This document shows positions 17,038-26,062 of a stretch of 47,492 nt of DNA, in pieces. Under the pieces are notes generated by a model. The model worked only from the letters and a program-made list of their open reading frames with translations, ran no database searches and was not told the DNA's origin. Numbering within the stretch: position 1 is the first letter of the stretch; every line of letters starts with the position of its first letter. The translations under genes were made by a program, and so were the position numbers. Source of the DNA: JAAFIP01 sp043766985 (GTDB lineage: Bacteria > Pseudomonadota > Gammaproteobacteria > Burkholderiales > Burkholderiaceae_C); the NCBI GenBank assembly GCA_043766985.1, contig JAYUHM010000242.1, forward strand, positions 1-47,492, in the 5' to 3' direction.

Positions 17038-17967
17038 ATGCCCGTGTTACAGCAAAGAACCCTTAAATCCCTGACCAAAGCCGTGGGCGTGGGCGTGCAC
17101 AGCGGCCAGCGGGTCGAGTTAACACTGCGGCCGGCTCAACCCGATACGGGCATTGTCTTTCGTCGGGTTGACTTACCCGAGCCCGTAGACATTCCCATCT
17201 CGGCACTATCGGTGACCGATACCCGAATGGCCACCACAGTCATGGCCGATGGTGCCAAGGTGCAAACCATTGAGCACCTTATGTCTGCGTGCTCCGGGCT
17301 GGGCATTGATAACTTGTACGTGGACATTACGGCCGAAGAGGTCCCCATCCTGGACGGATCGGCCGCGTCGTATGTGTTTTTGCTTCAAAGCGCGGGCGTG
17401 GCGCTGCAAAATGCCCCTAAAAGATTTATCCGCGTGCTGAAGGCAGTCGAGGCGCGTCAGGGTGAAGGCGCACAAGCTAAGTGGGCGCGCCTGGAGCCCT
17501 ACGAGGGTTACAAACTGGCGTTTGAGATTGAATTTGACCACCCTGCGGTAGATTCCACTGGCCAAAGGGTGGAGTTTGATATGGCCACCGGCAATTACAG
17601 CCGCGATATTGCGCGAGCGCGCACTTTTGGTTTTACCCGCGATGTCGAGGCCATGCGCGCCAAAGGCCTGGCTTTGGGTGGTGGCTTGGACAACGCGATT
17701 GTGATGGACGACTATAAAGTACTCAACAGTGACGGGCTGCGTTACGATGACGAGTTCGTAAAACACAAAATTCTCGATGCCATGGGCGACTTGTATTGCT
17801 TAGGTAAACCGCTGCTGGCCGCTTACACGGCGTTTCGCTCGGGCCATGCCCTGAACAACCTCCTGCTGCGCGAGCTGCTGTCGCGCCCCGATGCCTACGA
17901 GCTGACAAGCTTTGACGACGAGCGCCGTGCGCCGGCTGGTTTTGCCCAGCTCGCGCGCATTTGGTAG
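17038..17967 (+). CDS. lpxC: UDP-3-O-acyl-N-acetylglucosamine deacetylase LpxC
   Basis: A 309-residue zinc deacetylase catalysing the committed step of lipid A synthesis. Zinc ligands are visible as H80 (IEHLMSA), H243 and D247 (VKHKILDAMGD). H270 in RSGHALNN is the general acid/base histidine. The N-terminus QQRTLKSLTKAVGVGVHSG is the standard family start. No ribosome-binding site is evident between the ftsZ terminator and the ATG. Transcription must therefore come from read-through or from a promoter that lies within the terminator or ftsZ. Length is typical of the family. Confidence 0.96.
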   Translation: MPVLQQRTLKSLTKAVGVGVHSGQRVELTLRPAQPDTGIVFRRVDLPEPVDIPISALSVTDTRMATTVMADGAKVQTIEHLMSACSGLGIDNLYVDITAEEVPILDGSAASYVFLLQSAGVALQNAPKRFIRVLKAVEARQGEGAQAKWARLEPYEGYKLAFEIEFDHPAVDSTGQRVEFDMATGNYSRDIARARTFGFTRDVEAMRAKGLALGGGLDNAIVMDDYKVLNSDGLRYDDEFVKHKILDAMGDLYCLGKPLLAAYTAFRSGHALNNLLLRELLSRPDAYELTSFDDERRAPAGFAQLARIW

Positions 17968-17979
17968 CCTAGAGGTTTG

Positions 17980-19524
17980 ATGGCCCAATCACCTGTTCAA
18001 ACCAGTAAAGAGACTGCCCCTCAGGCACGGTTGATTTTGCAGGACCCGCGCGCATGGGATGAGGCGCAAGCACCCGTGCTGCGCTTAAGTCGCGAGTTGG
18101 GGCCTGCAAGCGAGTCGGGGCTTGATCGCGATACTGCCCAGCAAACCTGGGACATGCTACAACTCAAGCCCGAAGAAATAATGGCCCAGCGCGCCCAATT
18201 GCGTGAGGCGAACGGCAAGACCGAAGCGGCAAACAAGCAGTTGACGACGACGCGTGCGGAGCTGGTGCAGGTGCAGGCCAAATTGCAAAACCTGCAAGAC
18301 ACCCGCTGGCAGCACCCTGCGGTATACGCCGCAGGCGCTACGTTGTTAGGCGTGGGCTGGCTATGGTTGGCTGAACGCAAACAACGGCTAGAAGCTCAAG
18401 CGCATGCGGCTTTGCTTTTGAGCGAGTCCCACAGTGTGATGGAAAACCCGGAAGGGCCTACGTCGGTTTTTATGGGCGCGCAGGACGCACCGTTGATTGC
18501 GGCGCGAAGCCTGGAGCAACCCGTGTCAGCCGCGACCCCCGGCTTGAGTTTGCCCGAGGTACTGGCGTCCAATAAAGTGCCGAAAGAAGCGGTGCCGGCG
18601 CCGTTTGAGAAGACACCGCCATGGTGGCAACTTTTGGGACGCAAGCCGCGAACAAAAGCTGTCCGACACGCGGTTCAGGCTCCTGCGGAAACACAACATA
18701 GCGTGCCAAGCGACTATCGACACGCCGAGGTTCATCTTTATGACGGCAGCTCCGGGGCCGACGACTTGCACACGCCTTTCGACGATTTTTACGATCCGGC
18801 ACGCGCAAACGTTGAGCTGCTGTCGCAAACCCGCATCAAACCGGTATCCAGCGAGGATGCGATGGGGCATTTGTTGGAGATTCGTATGGCAGTGCAAACC
18901 CTGTGCGCGCTGGAGCAACCGCTGGCCGCTCACGAGCTGTTGGTGCAACATATTGATGCCGTGCCCAACACCTGCGCCTGGGCGTACATGGAGTATTTGG
19001 ATTTGAGTGCCAAGCTGGGGTTGCGCGATGCGTTTGAGACCATGCGCAAACGCTACCGGCTGCAGTTCAATCGCCTGGCGCCCTACTGGATGGAGCCCAA
19101 TGGTTCGGTGCAAAGCCTTGAAAGTTACGAACGCCCGCTGTCAGATTTGTGTGCAGTGTGGTCCTCGCAAGACCGGCCCAAAACACTGATAGCAACGTGG
19201 CTTCTGGGCACATTGCATTCCCGGCGCCTGTTCCAACTGCCCGCCTACCATGACTTGCTGGATTTGTATGAGATGCTGGAGTTCTACGATGACCAGTCGC
19301 CGTCAGCGCAAGACTTCGTACCCACGGTGAGTTTGCTGGATTTGGACTATGAATTCGCGATAGAGGTTAAACTTGACGCGCAGTCCGCTGACGATGCACT
19401 GCGCGCTATTCCCACGGTAAAAACTGGCGATTTTGCTGTGGACTTTGACCTCGCCCAAAGTGTCACCCTGGCGGGTAATCTCCCTGCCTTTCCCAGCATC
19501 CCTAAAAACACCATTACGGGCTAG
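17980..19524 (+). CDS. Single-pass membrane protein with coiled coil, FimV-like C-terminal region
   Basis: A 514-residue protein of unassigned function. ATG 17980 has AGAGG just upstream; a TTG one codon earlier is in frame but unlikely. Residues about 65-108 are a heptad-like, Gln/Leu/Ala-rich coiled coil and 114-131 form one transmembrane helix. A low-complexity stretch follows, and then from about 285 a helical region (MGHLLEIRMAVQTL, AHELLVQHIDAVPN, AWAYMEYLDLSAKLG) that resembles TPR-like or FimV C-terminal repeats. The C-terminal 70 residues are acidic. The position, 12 nt after lpxC and before an RNase gene, suggests an envelope role. FimV similarity is an impression from pattern, not proven. 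Confidence 0.75.
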   Translation: MAQSPVQTSKETAPQARLILQDPRAWDEAQAPVLRLSRELGPASESGLDRDTAQQTWDMLQLKPEEIMAQRAQLREANGKTEAANKQLTTTRAELVQVQAKLQNLQDTRWQHPAVYAAGATLLGVGWLWLAERKQRLEAQAHAALLLSESHSVMENPEGPTSVFMGAQDAPLIAARSLEQPVSAATPGLSLPEVLASNKVPKEAVPAPFEKTPPWWQLLGRKPRTKAVRHAVQAPAETQHSVPSDYRHAEVHLYDGSSGADDLHTPFDDFYDPARANVELLSQTRIKPVSSEDAMGHLLEIRMAVQTLCALEQPLAAHELLVQHIDAVPNTCAWAYMEYLDLSAKLGLRDAFETMRKRYRLQFNRLAPYWMEPNGSVQSLESYERPLSDLCAVWSSQDRPKTLIATWLLGTLHSRRLFQLPAYHDLLDLYEMLEFYDDQSPSAQDFVPTVSLLDLDYEFAIEVKLDAQSADDALRAIPTVKTGDFAVDFDLAQSVTLAGNLPAFPSIPKNTITG

Positions 19525-19548
19525 TGTTTTTGTATTTCTACCATTCTC

Positions 19549-21609
19549 ATGTACGTACTTTTTGAAGAAGGCGGCAAGTTTCTTGCAGGCCGCGTGTTGT
19601 CGCAGTCTGATGCTGCGATGCAAGTTGAATTGGATTCTGGCAAGCGTGTCAAGCTCAAGTCTGCGCTGGCGCTACTGCAATTTGACAAGCCTGATCCGGC
19701 CGAACTACTGCTTAAAGCCACCGAACTGGCGGGCGGAATGGACGTGAATCTAGCCTGGGAATGTGCGGCGGAGGACGAATTTGCCTACGCTGATTTAGCC
19801 CATGAGTATTTCAGCGCCAAGGCCAGCAGCACAGAACTCGCCGCTACGCTCGTTTGCCTCTATAACGCGCCCCATTACTTTCGCCGCGCTGGAAAAGGGC
19901 GGTTTAAAAAAGCCAGTGCCGACATCGTGCAGCAAGCGCTGGCAGCCATTGAGAAAAAGAAAGCCATCACCGCGCAAATCGGTACATGGGCTGCTGAACT
20001 GGGTGCGGGCCAAACGCCCCACGCCATCCGTGAACAGCTGTACAAAATACTCTTTAAGCCCGACAAAAATGCGCCTGAGTACAAAGCCGTCGTCGAGGCC
20101 TCACGCTCTACCCATCTTGCGCCATTGGAGTTGCTGAAACGAGCTGGCGCCATTGGCTCGGCCTACCAGTTCCATTGGCAGCGTTTCTTGTTTGACCAGT
20201 TTCCCAAGGGCACCGGCTTTCCGGCAATGGAAGCGGTGGCTATCAAAGAGGCCCTGCCGCTTGCACTGGCGCAGGCGTTTTCTATCGATGACAGCCACAC
20301 CACCGAAATAGATGACGCGCTGAGCGTGCAAGGTCTGGGTACCGGGGAAATCATTTTAGGTATCCATATTGCCGCTCCAGCCCTTGCTGTTACGCCACAG
20401 AGTGCTATTGACAAAGTAGCGCGTGATCGTTTGTCAACGGTATATATGCCGGGCAACAAGATCACCATGTTGCCTGATGCCGTGGTGCAAAGCTACACCT
20501 TGTCTGAGGGGCAAGACTGCCCGGCCGTGTCGCTGTATGTCATGCTGGACGAAGCAACCCTCGCCATTAAAGGCTCGCAAACCAAGCTGGAGCGCGTGCC
20601 CATTGTGGCCAATTTGCGCCATGACGTGCTGGATACTGAGGTCACTGAAGCGGCATTGGCCGACGTTGTCGCCTGGAAGCAGGCGCCGGGAAAAACACCC
20701 GTGGCATTGCGCGAGCCACTGGCATTTTTGTTCCGCTTGGCGCAGCACCTGAAAGCCGGGCGTGAGGTGGTGCGCGGCAAACCCGAAGTGTTTAACCGGC
20801 CCGACTATAACTTCCATGTCAAAGCAGGCGAGGCGGGCCTGCAGGGCAATGAGTCGGTAGACATCAGCACCCGCCGCCGCGGCGCCCCGCTGGATTTAAT
20901 GGTGGCGGAAGCGATGATTTTGGCCAACAGCACGTGGGGGCAGTGGATGGCCAGTTTGGGCGTACCGGCCATCTACCGCAGCCAAGCCAGCCTGGCGCCT
21001 GGCGTGAAGGTACGCATGGGTACCAAAGCGCTGCCACACGCTGGCATTGGCGTACCCAGCTATGCGTGGAGTACCTCGCCGCTACGGCGCTACACGGATC
21101 TGGTCAATCAATGGCAAATCATCGCCTGCGCAAAGCACGGCAGCATGGCCGCACTGGCCGCGCCGTTCAAGCCCAAAGATGCCGAGCTGTTTGCCATCAT
21201 CTCCAGCTTTGACGCGGCGTACACCGCCTACAACGGCTTTCAAAATGGCATGGAGCGTTACTGGACGCTGCAATACCTGCAGCAGCGCGGCATAACCGAG
21301 ATTATTGGCGTGGTGTTTAAAGAGGGCATGGTGCGTGCCGACGATATCCCCTTGGTGTTACCTGTGCTGGGCACCATGGACGTGCCGCGTGGAACCAAAG
21401 TGCGGGTCAAACTCGGCGCTATTGACGAGATTACTTTGGACATTAGCGGAACCCTGCTTGAGCGGCTCGACGCACCAGCCACTGCCGATGGCGATGTCCA
21501 GCCAAGCGATGACGAAGGTGATGACGACATCGCCGGGCCTATCGCCATCGCGGTAGATGTATCTGGAGATGACGCTGCGGGTCAGAATGGCGATAATCTA
21601 GTGCCGTGA
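19549..21609 (+). CDS. RNase II-family exoribonuclease (RNB domain)
   Basis: A 686-residue 3'-to-5' exoribonuclease of the RNB family. The catalytic segment SIDDSHTTEIDDAL at 245-258 supplies the metal-binding acids (D247, D255, D256, with E253 at a place where E. coli RNase II has Asp). The later RRGAPLDLMVAEAMILAN and SPLRRYTDLVNQWQ match the RNB domain end. The N-terminal 230 residues do not look like the paired cold-shock domains of E. coli RNase II or R. They are closer to the winged-helix type seen in Deinococcus-like RNase II; that is inference. The acidic C-terminal tail after residue 640 is variable. The stop overlaps the next gene (GTGA). Confidence 0.9.
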   Translation: MYVLFEEGGKFLAGRVLSQSDAAMQVELDSGKRVKLKSALALLQFDKPDPAELLLKATELAGGMDVNLAWECAAEDEFAYADLAHEYFSAKASSTELAATLVCLYNAPHYFRRAGKGRFKKASADIVQQALAAIEKKKAITAQIGTWAAELGAGQTPHAIREQLYKILFKPDKNAPEYKAVVEASRSTHLAPLELLKRAGAIGSAYQFHWQRFLFDQFPKGTGFPAMEAVAIKEALPLALAQAFSIDDSHTTEIDDALSVQGLGTGEIILGIHIAAPALAVTPQSAIDKVARDRLSTVYMPGNKITMLPDAVVQSYTLSEGQDCPAVSLYVMLDEATLAIKGSQTKLERVPIVANLRHDVLDTEVTEAALADVVAWKQAPGKTPVALREPLAFLFRLAQHLKAGREVVRGKPEVFNRPDYNFHVKAGEAGLQGNESVDISTRRRGAPLDLMVAEAMILANSTWGQWMASLGVPAIYRSQASLAPGVKVRMGTKALPHAGIGVPSYAWSTSPLRRYTDLVNQWQIIACAKHGSMAALAAPFKPKDAELFAIISSFDAAYTAYNGFQNGMERYWTLQYLQQRGITEIIGVVFKEGMVRADDIPLVLPVLGTMDVPRGTKVRVKLGAIDEITLDISGTLLERLDAPATADGDVQPSDDEGDDDIAGPIAIAVDVSGDDAAGQNGDNLVP

Positions 21610-22463
21610 AATTCTTTCAAAACCTCAGCACCCTGTCTGTTGCGCTTGGCGTGTCCGTTATCGTGCACGCGGCGCTGTTGACGGTGCGCTTTGTAGACCC
21701 TGAGCGGTTTGACCGTATTTTTCAGGACACACCGCTGGAAGTCATTTTGGTGAATGCCAAATCCACCGAGCGACCCGATGTGGCCAAGGCCATCGCCCAA
21801 GCCTCGCTGGCGGGTGGTGGCGACGCAGACAAAGGCCGCGCCACCACGCCCCTGCCGCCCAGTGCCTTGAGCGAGATTGGCGACGCCACCGAAGAAGCCC
21901 AGCGTAAACTGGACGCCCTGCAAGAGCAGCAAACCATGTTGCTGGCGCAGATCAAGCGGCAGTTGGCGGCTTTGCCCATGCCCGACCCCAAACAGGCCTC
22001 CCTCAGTACCGAGGCTACCTCGCAAGAAGAAAAACGCCGCCAGCTCATGCGTTTACTCGCCGAGATTGAAAGGCGTATCAATGAAGAAAACGCCAGGCCA
22101 AAAAAGCGCTACATCAGCCCTGCCACGCGCGAAGAGGTCTACGCCGTGTACTACGACAGCCTGCGCCGCAAAATTGAAGACCGGGGAACACAAAACTTCC
22201 CCGAGGCAGCGGGCAATAAGCTGTATGGTGAGCTCACCATGATCGTGACCGTCAACTTTGACGGCCGCATCGTTGAGACCCAGGTGGTAGAAACCTCGGG
22301 CAACCTCACCTTGGACCGCCGCGCCCAGGCCATTGCAAAAAACGCCGGGCCGTTTGGCCGCTTTAACAGCGCCATGCGCGCTCGGGCAGACCAAATTGTG
22401 GTGGTGTCGCGCTTTAAATTTACCCGCGACGAGACGCTGGAAACCAAGCTAACCGGGCGCTAG
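21606..22463 (+). CDS. TonB-family energy transducer-like protein
   Basis: A 285-residue protein with one N-terminal transmembrane helix (about 8-26, containing SVIVHAALL, the SHxx-like helix of TonB proteins). A helical, Gln-rich periplasmic spacer and a C-terminal TonB domain (about 180-285: YYDSLRRKIEDRG, GELTMIVTVNFDGRIVE) follow. TonB proteins couple the proton-motive force to outer-membrane transport, but no exbB or exbD is nearby. This copy may instead be one of the envelope-structural TonB-like proteins. The start is a GTG that overlaps the RNase stop by 4 nt. The spacer is not the proline-rich type of classical TonB. Confidence 0.82.
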   Translation: MKFFQNLSTLSVALGVSVIVHAALLTVRFVDPERFDRIFQDTPLEVILVNAKSTERPDVAKAIAQASLAGGGDADKGRATTPLPPSALSEIGDATEEAQRKLDALQEQQTMLLAQIKRQLAALPMPDPKQASLSTEATSQEEKRRQLMRLLAEIERRINEENARPKKRYISPATREEVYAVYYDSLRRKIEDRGTQNFPEAAGNKLYGELTMIVTVNFDGRIVETQVVETSGNLTLDRRAQAIAKNAGPFGRFNSAMRARADQIVVVSRFKFTRDETLETKLTGR

Positions 22464-22481
22464 CAGCCACCGGCAAACCAG

Positions 22482-23234
22482 ATGCGCATAATGGGCCGTG
22501 TGACGTTAGGGGGGCTGGGCCGCTGGTGCGTGCTGGTGGTCATGGCCATTGTGGCACTGCAACTGTTTTTTGTCTTGCGCATTGCCACCATGCTGGCCAT
22601 TGACCCGCAGTCCACGACGTTCGAGCGGTCTGAAGCCTGGCAAGGCCTGGCAGTGGCCGACAAGCCATTTGCTTGGCAACAGCAGTGGCTACCCTATGCG
22701 CAACTGTCTGACAACCTGAAGCGCGCCGTGATCGCCAGTGAAGACGGCGATTTTGTTTACCATGATGGCGTGGAGTGGGACGCGATAGAAAAAGCCTGGC
22801 AAAAAAATTCCAAAGCCGAGGAATTGGCCGTCAAGCGCAGCCGCAGTGGCAAGATGCGTGCCCCCAAAATCATTGGCGGTTCCACCATCACGCAACAACT
22901 GGCTAAAAACCTGTTCCTGTCGGGCGAACGCACTTTGCTGCGCAAGGGCCAGGAGTTTTTACTCACCTTGGCTTTAGAGCTGATCTTGCCCAAGCGACGG
23001 ATACTGGAAATTTACCTGAACAGTGTGGAGTGGGGTGAAGGTGTGTTTGGCGCCGAAGCCGCAGCGCAGCGGTATTTTCGCAAAAGCGCAGCCAAGCTAA
23101 CCGCCTACGAAGCCGCGCGCCTGGCCGTGATGTTGCCCAGGCCCAAGTTTTTTGAAAAAGTTCCCAATTCAGCCTATCTGAATGGCCGCGCGCAAACCAT
23201 TGCAGCGCGCATGGCAGATGCCGAGTTGCCTTGA
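22482..23234 (+). CDS. mtgA: Monofunctional peptidoglycan glycosyltransferase MtgA
   Basis: A 250-residue GT51 enzyme that polymerises lipid II into glycan strands without a transpeptidase domain. One N-terminal transmembrane helix spans about 15-36. The catalytic glutamate is E87 in ASEDGDFVYHDG. The GGSTITQQLAKNLFLS motif and the EIYLNSVEWGEGVFGAEAAAQ segment complete the family signature. ATG 22482 follows the TonB-like gene by 18 nt, so the RNase, TonB-like and mtgA genes probably form one transcription unit. Downstream is a repeat copy and then the convergent GMC gene. Confidence 0.95.
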   Translation: MRIMGRVTLGGLGRWCVLVVMAIVALQLFFVLRIATMLAIDPQSTTFERSEAWQGLAVADKPFAWQQQWLPYAQLSDNLKRAVIASEDGDFVYHDGVEWDAIEKAWQKNSKAEELAVKRSRSGKMRAPKIIGGSTITQQLAKNLFLSGERTLLRKGQEFLLTLALELILPKRRILEIYLNSVEWGEGVFGAEAAAQRYFRKSAAKLTAYEAARLAVMLPRPKFFEKVPNSAYLNGRAQTIAARMADAELP

Positions 23235-23250
23235 ATTGCCGTGCTTTTAG

Positions 23251-23305
23251 GGCGCTAGCCCAATAGAATATAGCACAAGCTGCTACTATATTCATAGTAA
23301 TAATT
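23251..23305 (-). repeat. Dispersed hairpin repeat, copy 5 (mtgA/GMC convergent gap)
   Basis: The most complete copy, read on the minus strand. On the plus strand GAATA (23266-23270) pairs with TATTC (23289-23293), and TAGCA (23271-23275) pairs with TGCTA (23281-23285) around the loop CAAGC. It fills most of the space between two convergent genes, but it has no T-run, so a terminator role is unproven. Confidence 0.82.
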
Positions 23306-23309
23306 CAAC

Positions 23310-24944
23310 CTAGCGCGCCGCCCGAATCATATCCACCGCCTTTTCGGCAATCATCACCGTGGGTGCATTAGTGTTTCCGCTCACGATGCGGGGCATCACC
23401 GATGCGTCCACCACACGCAGGCCTTGCACGCCTTTTACGCGCAGTTGTGCATCCACGGGGTCATGCTCGGTCACGCCCATGCGGCAGCTGCCTACGGGGT
23501 GGTAAATAGTGTCGGCTTTGGCGCGTATGACGGCTTCGATTTGGGCGTCGGTGACCGCGTTGGCGGTGGTGGCCAGCTCTCGGCCGCCCAACTGCGCTAG
23601 CGCGGGCTGCTGCAATATGGCGCGCATTTGCTTGAAGCCGCGCACCATGCGGGCCATGTCGTCGCTGTGGGATAAAAAGTTGGGGTCAATCAGCGGTGCG
23701 GCCAATGGGTCGCTGCTGGCCAGTTGCACGCTGCCGCGGCTTTTGGGCTGCAGCAGGCACAGGTGGCAAGAATAGCCGTGGCCAAAGGTGGGCTTGCGGC
23801 CATGGTCTACCAGCTTGCCAATCACAAAGTGCAGTTGCAAATCAGGTGTGGCTTCGCTGGGCCGGCTTTTGATAAAACCACCGGCCTCGGCAAAGTTGGT
23901 GGTCAGCATACCGCTGCGCTCATTGCGCCACTGCTGGATGCCGCGCAGTGCGTGCCACATACCGGTGATGGACACGCCGAACAAATCAGTCAGTTGCGGG
24001 GCGTTGACCACCTGCACGATGTCGGGGTGGTCGTGCAGGTTTTGGCCTACGCCGCTGCTGGCGTGCAGCACGGGTATGCCATGCTGCTGCAGGTGGGCGG
24101 CCGGGCCAATGCCTGAGTTCATCAGCAACTGTGGGCTTTGCAGCGCGCCCGCGCACAGCAGCACCTCGCGCGTGGCGCGCACCTCAAACGTTTGGCCGCC
24201 TTGGCGGTAGGCTACGCCGACCGCGCGCTTGCCTTCAAAGATAATTTTGGTGGTGTGCGCGTTGGTAATGACCTGCAAATTGGCGCGCGACAGGTGCGGC
24301 GTGAGGTAGCCCTTGGAGGCGCTCCAGCGCTCGCCGTTTTTGTGGGTGACCTGGTACATGCCTACGCCATCTTGGGTAGCGCCATTAAAGTCTTCATTAC
24401 GGGCATAGCCAGCCTGCACGGCGGCTTCTATAAATGTGGGGCCAAAGCGGTTGGGGCTGCGCAGGTCCATCACATTCAGCGGCCCTGCGCTGCCATGCCA
24501 CTGGGCAAAGTCGCCGTTGGCTTGGGAGGCGCGTTCATTGGTCTCCGAGCGCTTGAAGTAGGGCAGCACATCGTTCCACCCCCAGCCTGCATTGCCCTCA
24601 GTGGCCCAATGGTCGTAGTCGGCTTGCTGGCCGCGGATGTAGCACATGGCGTTGATCGAGCTGCTGCCACCCAGTATTTTGCCGCGCGGCTGGTAGCCTT
24701 TGCGGCCATTCAGGCCGGCTTGGGGCACGGTCTCAAAAGCCCAATTGGCTTGGCTGGTTTGCGCCAGCACGGCCAGGCCAGCGGGACAATGGATAAGTAC
24801 CGACTTGTCGACAGGGCCGGACTCCAGCAGGCACACTTTGACGGAAGGGTCTTCGCTTAAGCGCCCGGCCAGTACGCTGCCAGCCGATCCGCCGCCGATG
24901 ATGATGTAGTCAAACAAACTATTCTCCACTGGGCGGTGGTGCAC
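23310..24944 (-). CDS. GMC-family FAD oxidoreductase (choline dehydrogenase-like)
   Basis: A 544-residue glucose-methanol-choline family flavoenzyme. The FAD-binding Rossmann loop IIIGGGSAGSVLAGRL is near residues 14-29. RGKILGGSSSINAMCYIRG is the second FAD motif. The catalytic pair is probably H482 (YHPVGSCRMG) and N524 (SGNTNAPTVM). Such enzymes oxidise primary alcohols, often choline or aliphatic and aromatic alcohols, and pass electrons to quinone. The substrate cannot be read from sequence, and no betaine-aldehyde dehydrogenase is nearby. The start is a GTG at 24944; a second GTG five codons inside is an alternative. It stands alone, convergent to mtgA. Confidence 0.9.
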   Translation of the reverse strand: MHHRPVENSLFDYIIIGGGSAGSVLAGRLSEDPSVKVCLLESGPVDKSVLIHCPAGLAVLAQTSQANWAFETVPQAGLNGRKGYQPRGKILGGSSSINAMCYIRGQQADYDHWATEGNAGWGWNDVLPYFKRSETNERASQANGDFAQWHGSAGPLNVMDLRSPNRFGPTFIEAAVQAGYARNEDFNGATQDGVGMYQVTHKNGERWSASKGYLTPHLSRANLQVITNAHTTKIIFEGKRAVGVAYRQGGQTFEVRATREVLLCAGALQSPQLLMNSGIGPAAHLQQHGIPVLHASSGVGQNLHDHPDIVQVVNAPQLTDLFGVSITGMWHALRGIQQWRNERSGMLTTNFAEAGGFIKSRPSEATPDLQLHFVIGKLVDHGRKPTFGHGYSCHLCLLQPKSRGSVQLASSDPLAAPLIDPNFLSHSDDMARMVRGFKQMRAILQQPALAQLGGRELATTANAVTDAQIEAVIRAKADTIYHPVGSCRMGVTEHDPVDAQLRVKGVQGLRVVDASVMPRIVSGNTNAPTVMIAEKAVDMIRAAR

Positions 24945-25029
24945 ATGCGCTGCGCACTCTCAGCACCGCCCAAAATGCCAGTATCGCAGGCGATGATGGC
25001 CTTTTGAACGGTGGTATCCCCAACAAAAC

Positions 25030-25977
25030 TTAGTGAGGCAGGTCTATTGTTGCCTGGCCTCGCAGCCCGTCCAACGTGGTTGGAAACTGTAGCGTGATGC
25101 GCAGTTCGCGCTGCATGCGCAGGTTGAGCAGCCTGCGCGACTCGCTCATAAAGCTCAGCAGCATGAGGGGCAGTTGGTCTTGTACGGTACTGCGGGCTAC
25201 ACGCGGCGGCCGGGGCAGGCCGTACAGGTCGGCGGCTTGGTCAAAGTAGTCGCCCATCTTGAGCTGGCTATGGTCGCTCACGTTGTACACGCGCTGCGGC
25301 TTGCCACGCCACAGGGCGGCAATGCAGGCGCGGGCCAGGTCGTTGGCGTGGATGTGGTTGGTGTACACGTCGTCCGCAAAGCGCAGCACGGGCGTGCCTT
25401 TTTCTAGCCGCGCGCGGGGTGTACCGCCGTCGCGGTCTGGCGCGTAGATGCCGGGGATGCGCAAAATACTGGTGTGCACCCCCGCACGGCCCAAAAAACG
25501 TACCGACTGTTCAGCATCCACCCGTCGCTGCGCCCGCGGTGTGCTGGGTGCTACGGGCCGGGTTTCAGCCACCCACGCGCCCGCGCAGTCGCCATACACG
25601 CCGCTGGTAGAGCCGTAGACCAGGCTGCGCGGCAAGCTGCGTTGGCGCAGCGCACGCACCAGGCGCTGGGTGCGCGGGTCGCGCCACCACTGCGCTTCGT
25701 TGCCGGTGGGCGGGGGGGCTAAATGCAACACGCGGGTGGCAATGCCCGACAGGCGCGCCAGTGTGGCAGCGTGGTCCAAATTGCCCAGCAATGGCGTGAT
25801 ACCCAAGGCGCGCAGCTCGGGCAGGCGCGCGGGGCTGGAGGTGAGTGCCAGCACCCGCACGCCAGCAGGCAGCGCCCGCGCCACGCGCAGGCCTACGTCG
25901 CCGCAGCCGACGATGAAAATGCGCTGTTGGCGAAACCGGCGGGGCCGTGCGCCGAGGGGGGATTGGTTTGAAGGCAA
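25030..25977 (-). CDS. NAD(P)-binding epimerase/dehydratase-like protein
   Basis: An extended short-chain dehydrogenase-like protein of about 315 residues. The nucleotide-binding loop IVGCGDVGLRVARALP lies near the N-terminus. A YGSTSGVYGDCAGAWVAE segment matches NAD-dependent epimerase/dehydratases, although the canonical YxxxK pair is not clear. Substrate unknown. The frame is open to 26160, but that would overlap the divergent reductase. ATG 26043 leaves only 19 nt between the two genes. I prefer TTG 25977, which leaves room for divergent promoters; this choice is uncertain. It is weakly similar in layout to the YeeZ group of E. coli-type proteins. Confidence 0.78.
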   Translation of the reverse strand: MPSNQSPLGARPRRFRQQRIFIVGCGDVGLRVARALPAGVRVLALTSSPARLPELRALGITPLLGNLDHAATLARLSGIATRVLHLAPPPTGNEAQWWRDPRTQRLVRALRQRSLPRSLVYGSTSGVYGDCAGAWVAETRPVAPSTPRAQRRVDAEQSVRFLGRAGVHTSILRIPGIYAPDRDGGTPRARLEKGTPVLRFADDVYTNHIHANDLARACIAALWRGKPQRVYNVSDHSQLKMGDYFDQAADLYGLPRPPRVARSTVQDQLPLMLLSFMSESRRLLNLRMQRELRITLQFPTTLDGLRGQATIDLPH

Positions 25978-26062
25978 AATAGGGGGGGTAAGAGCAGTTA
26001 GCTCATAAGCATAACAAGGACTGCACCCGCGTCCTTGGTGCATTTGTTTCAGGATACCCCCC

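Noticed and set aside
22464..22481. Absence of aroE between the TonB-like gene and mtgA
   Set aside because: I have an impression that relatives carry a shikimate dehydrogenase gene here, but I cannot verify that and the gene may lie elsewhere in the genome.
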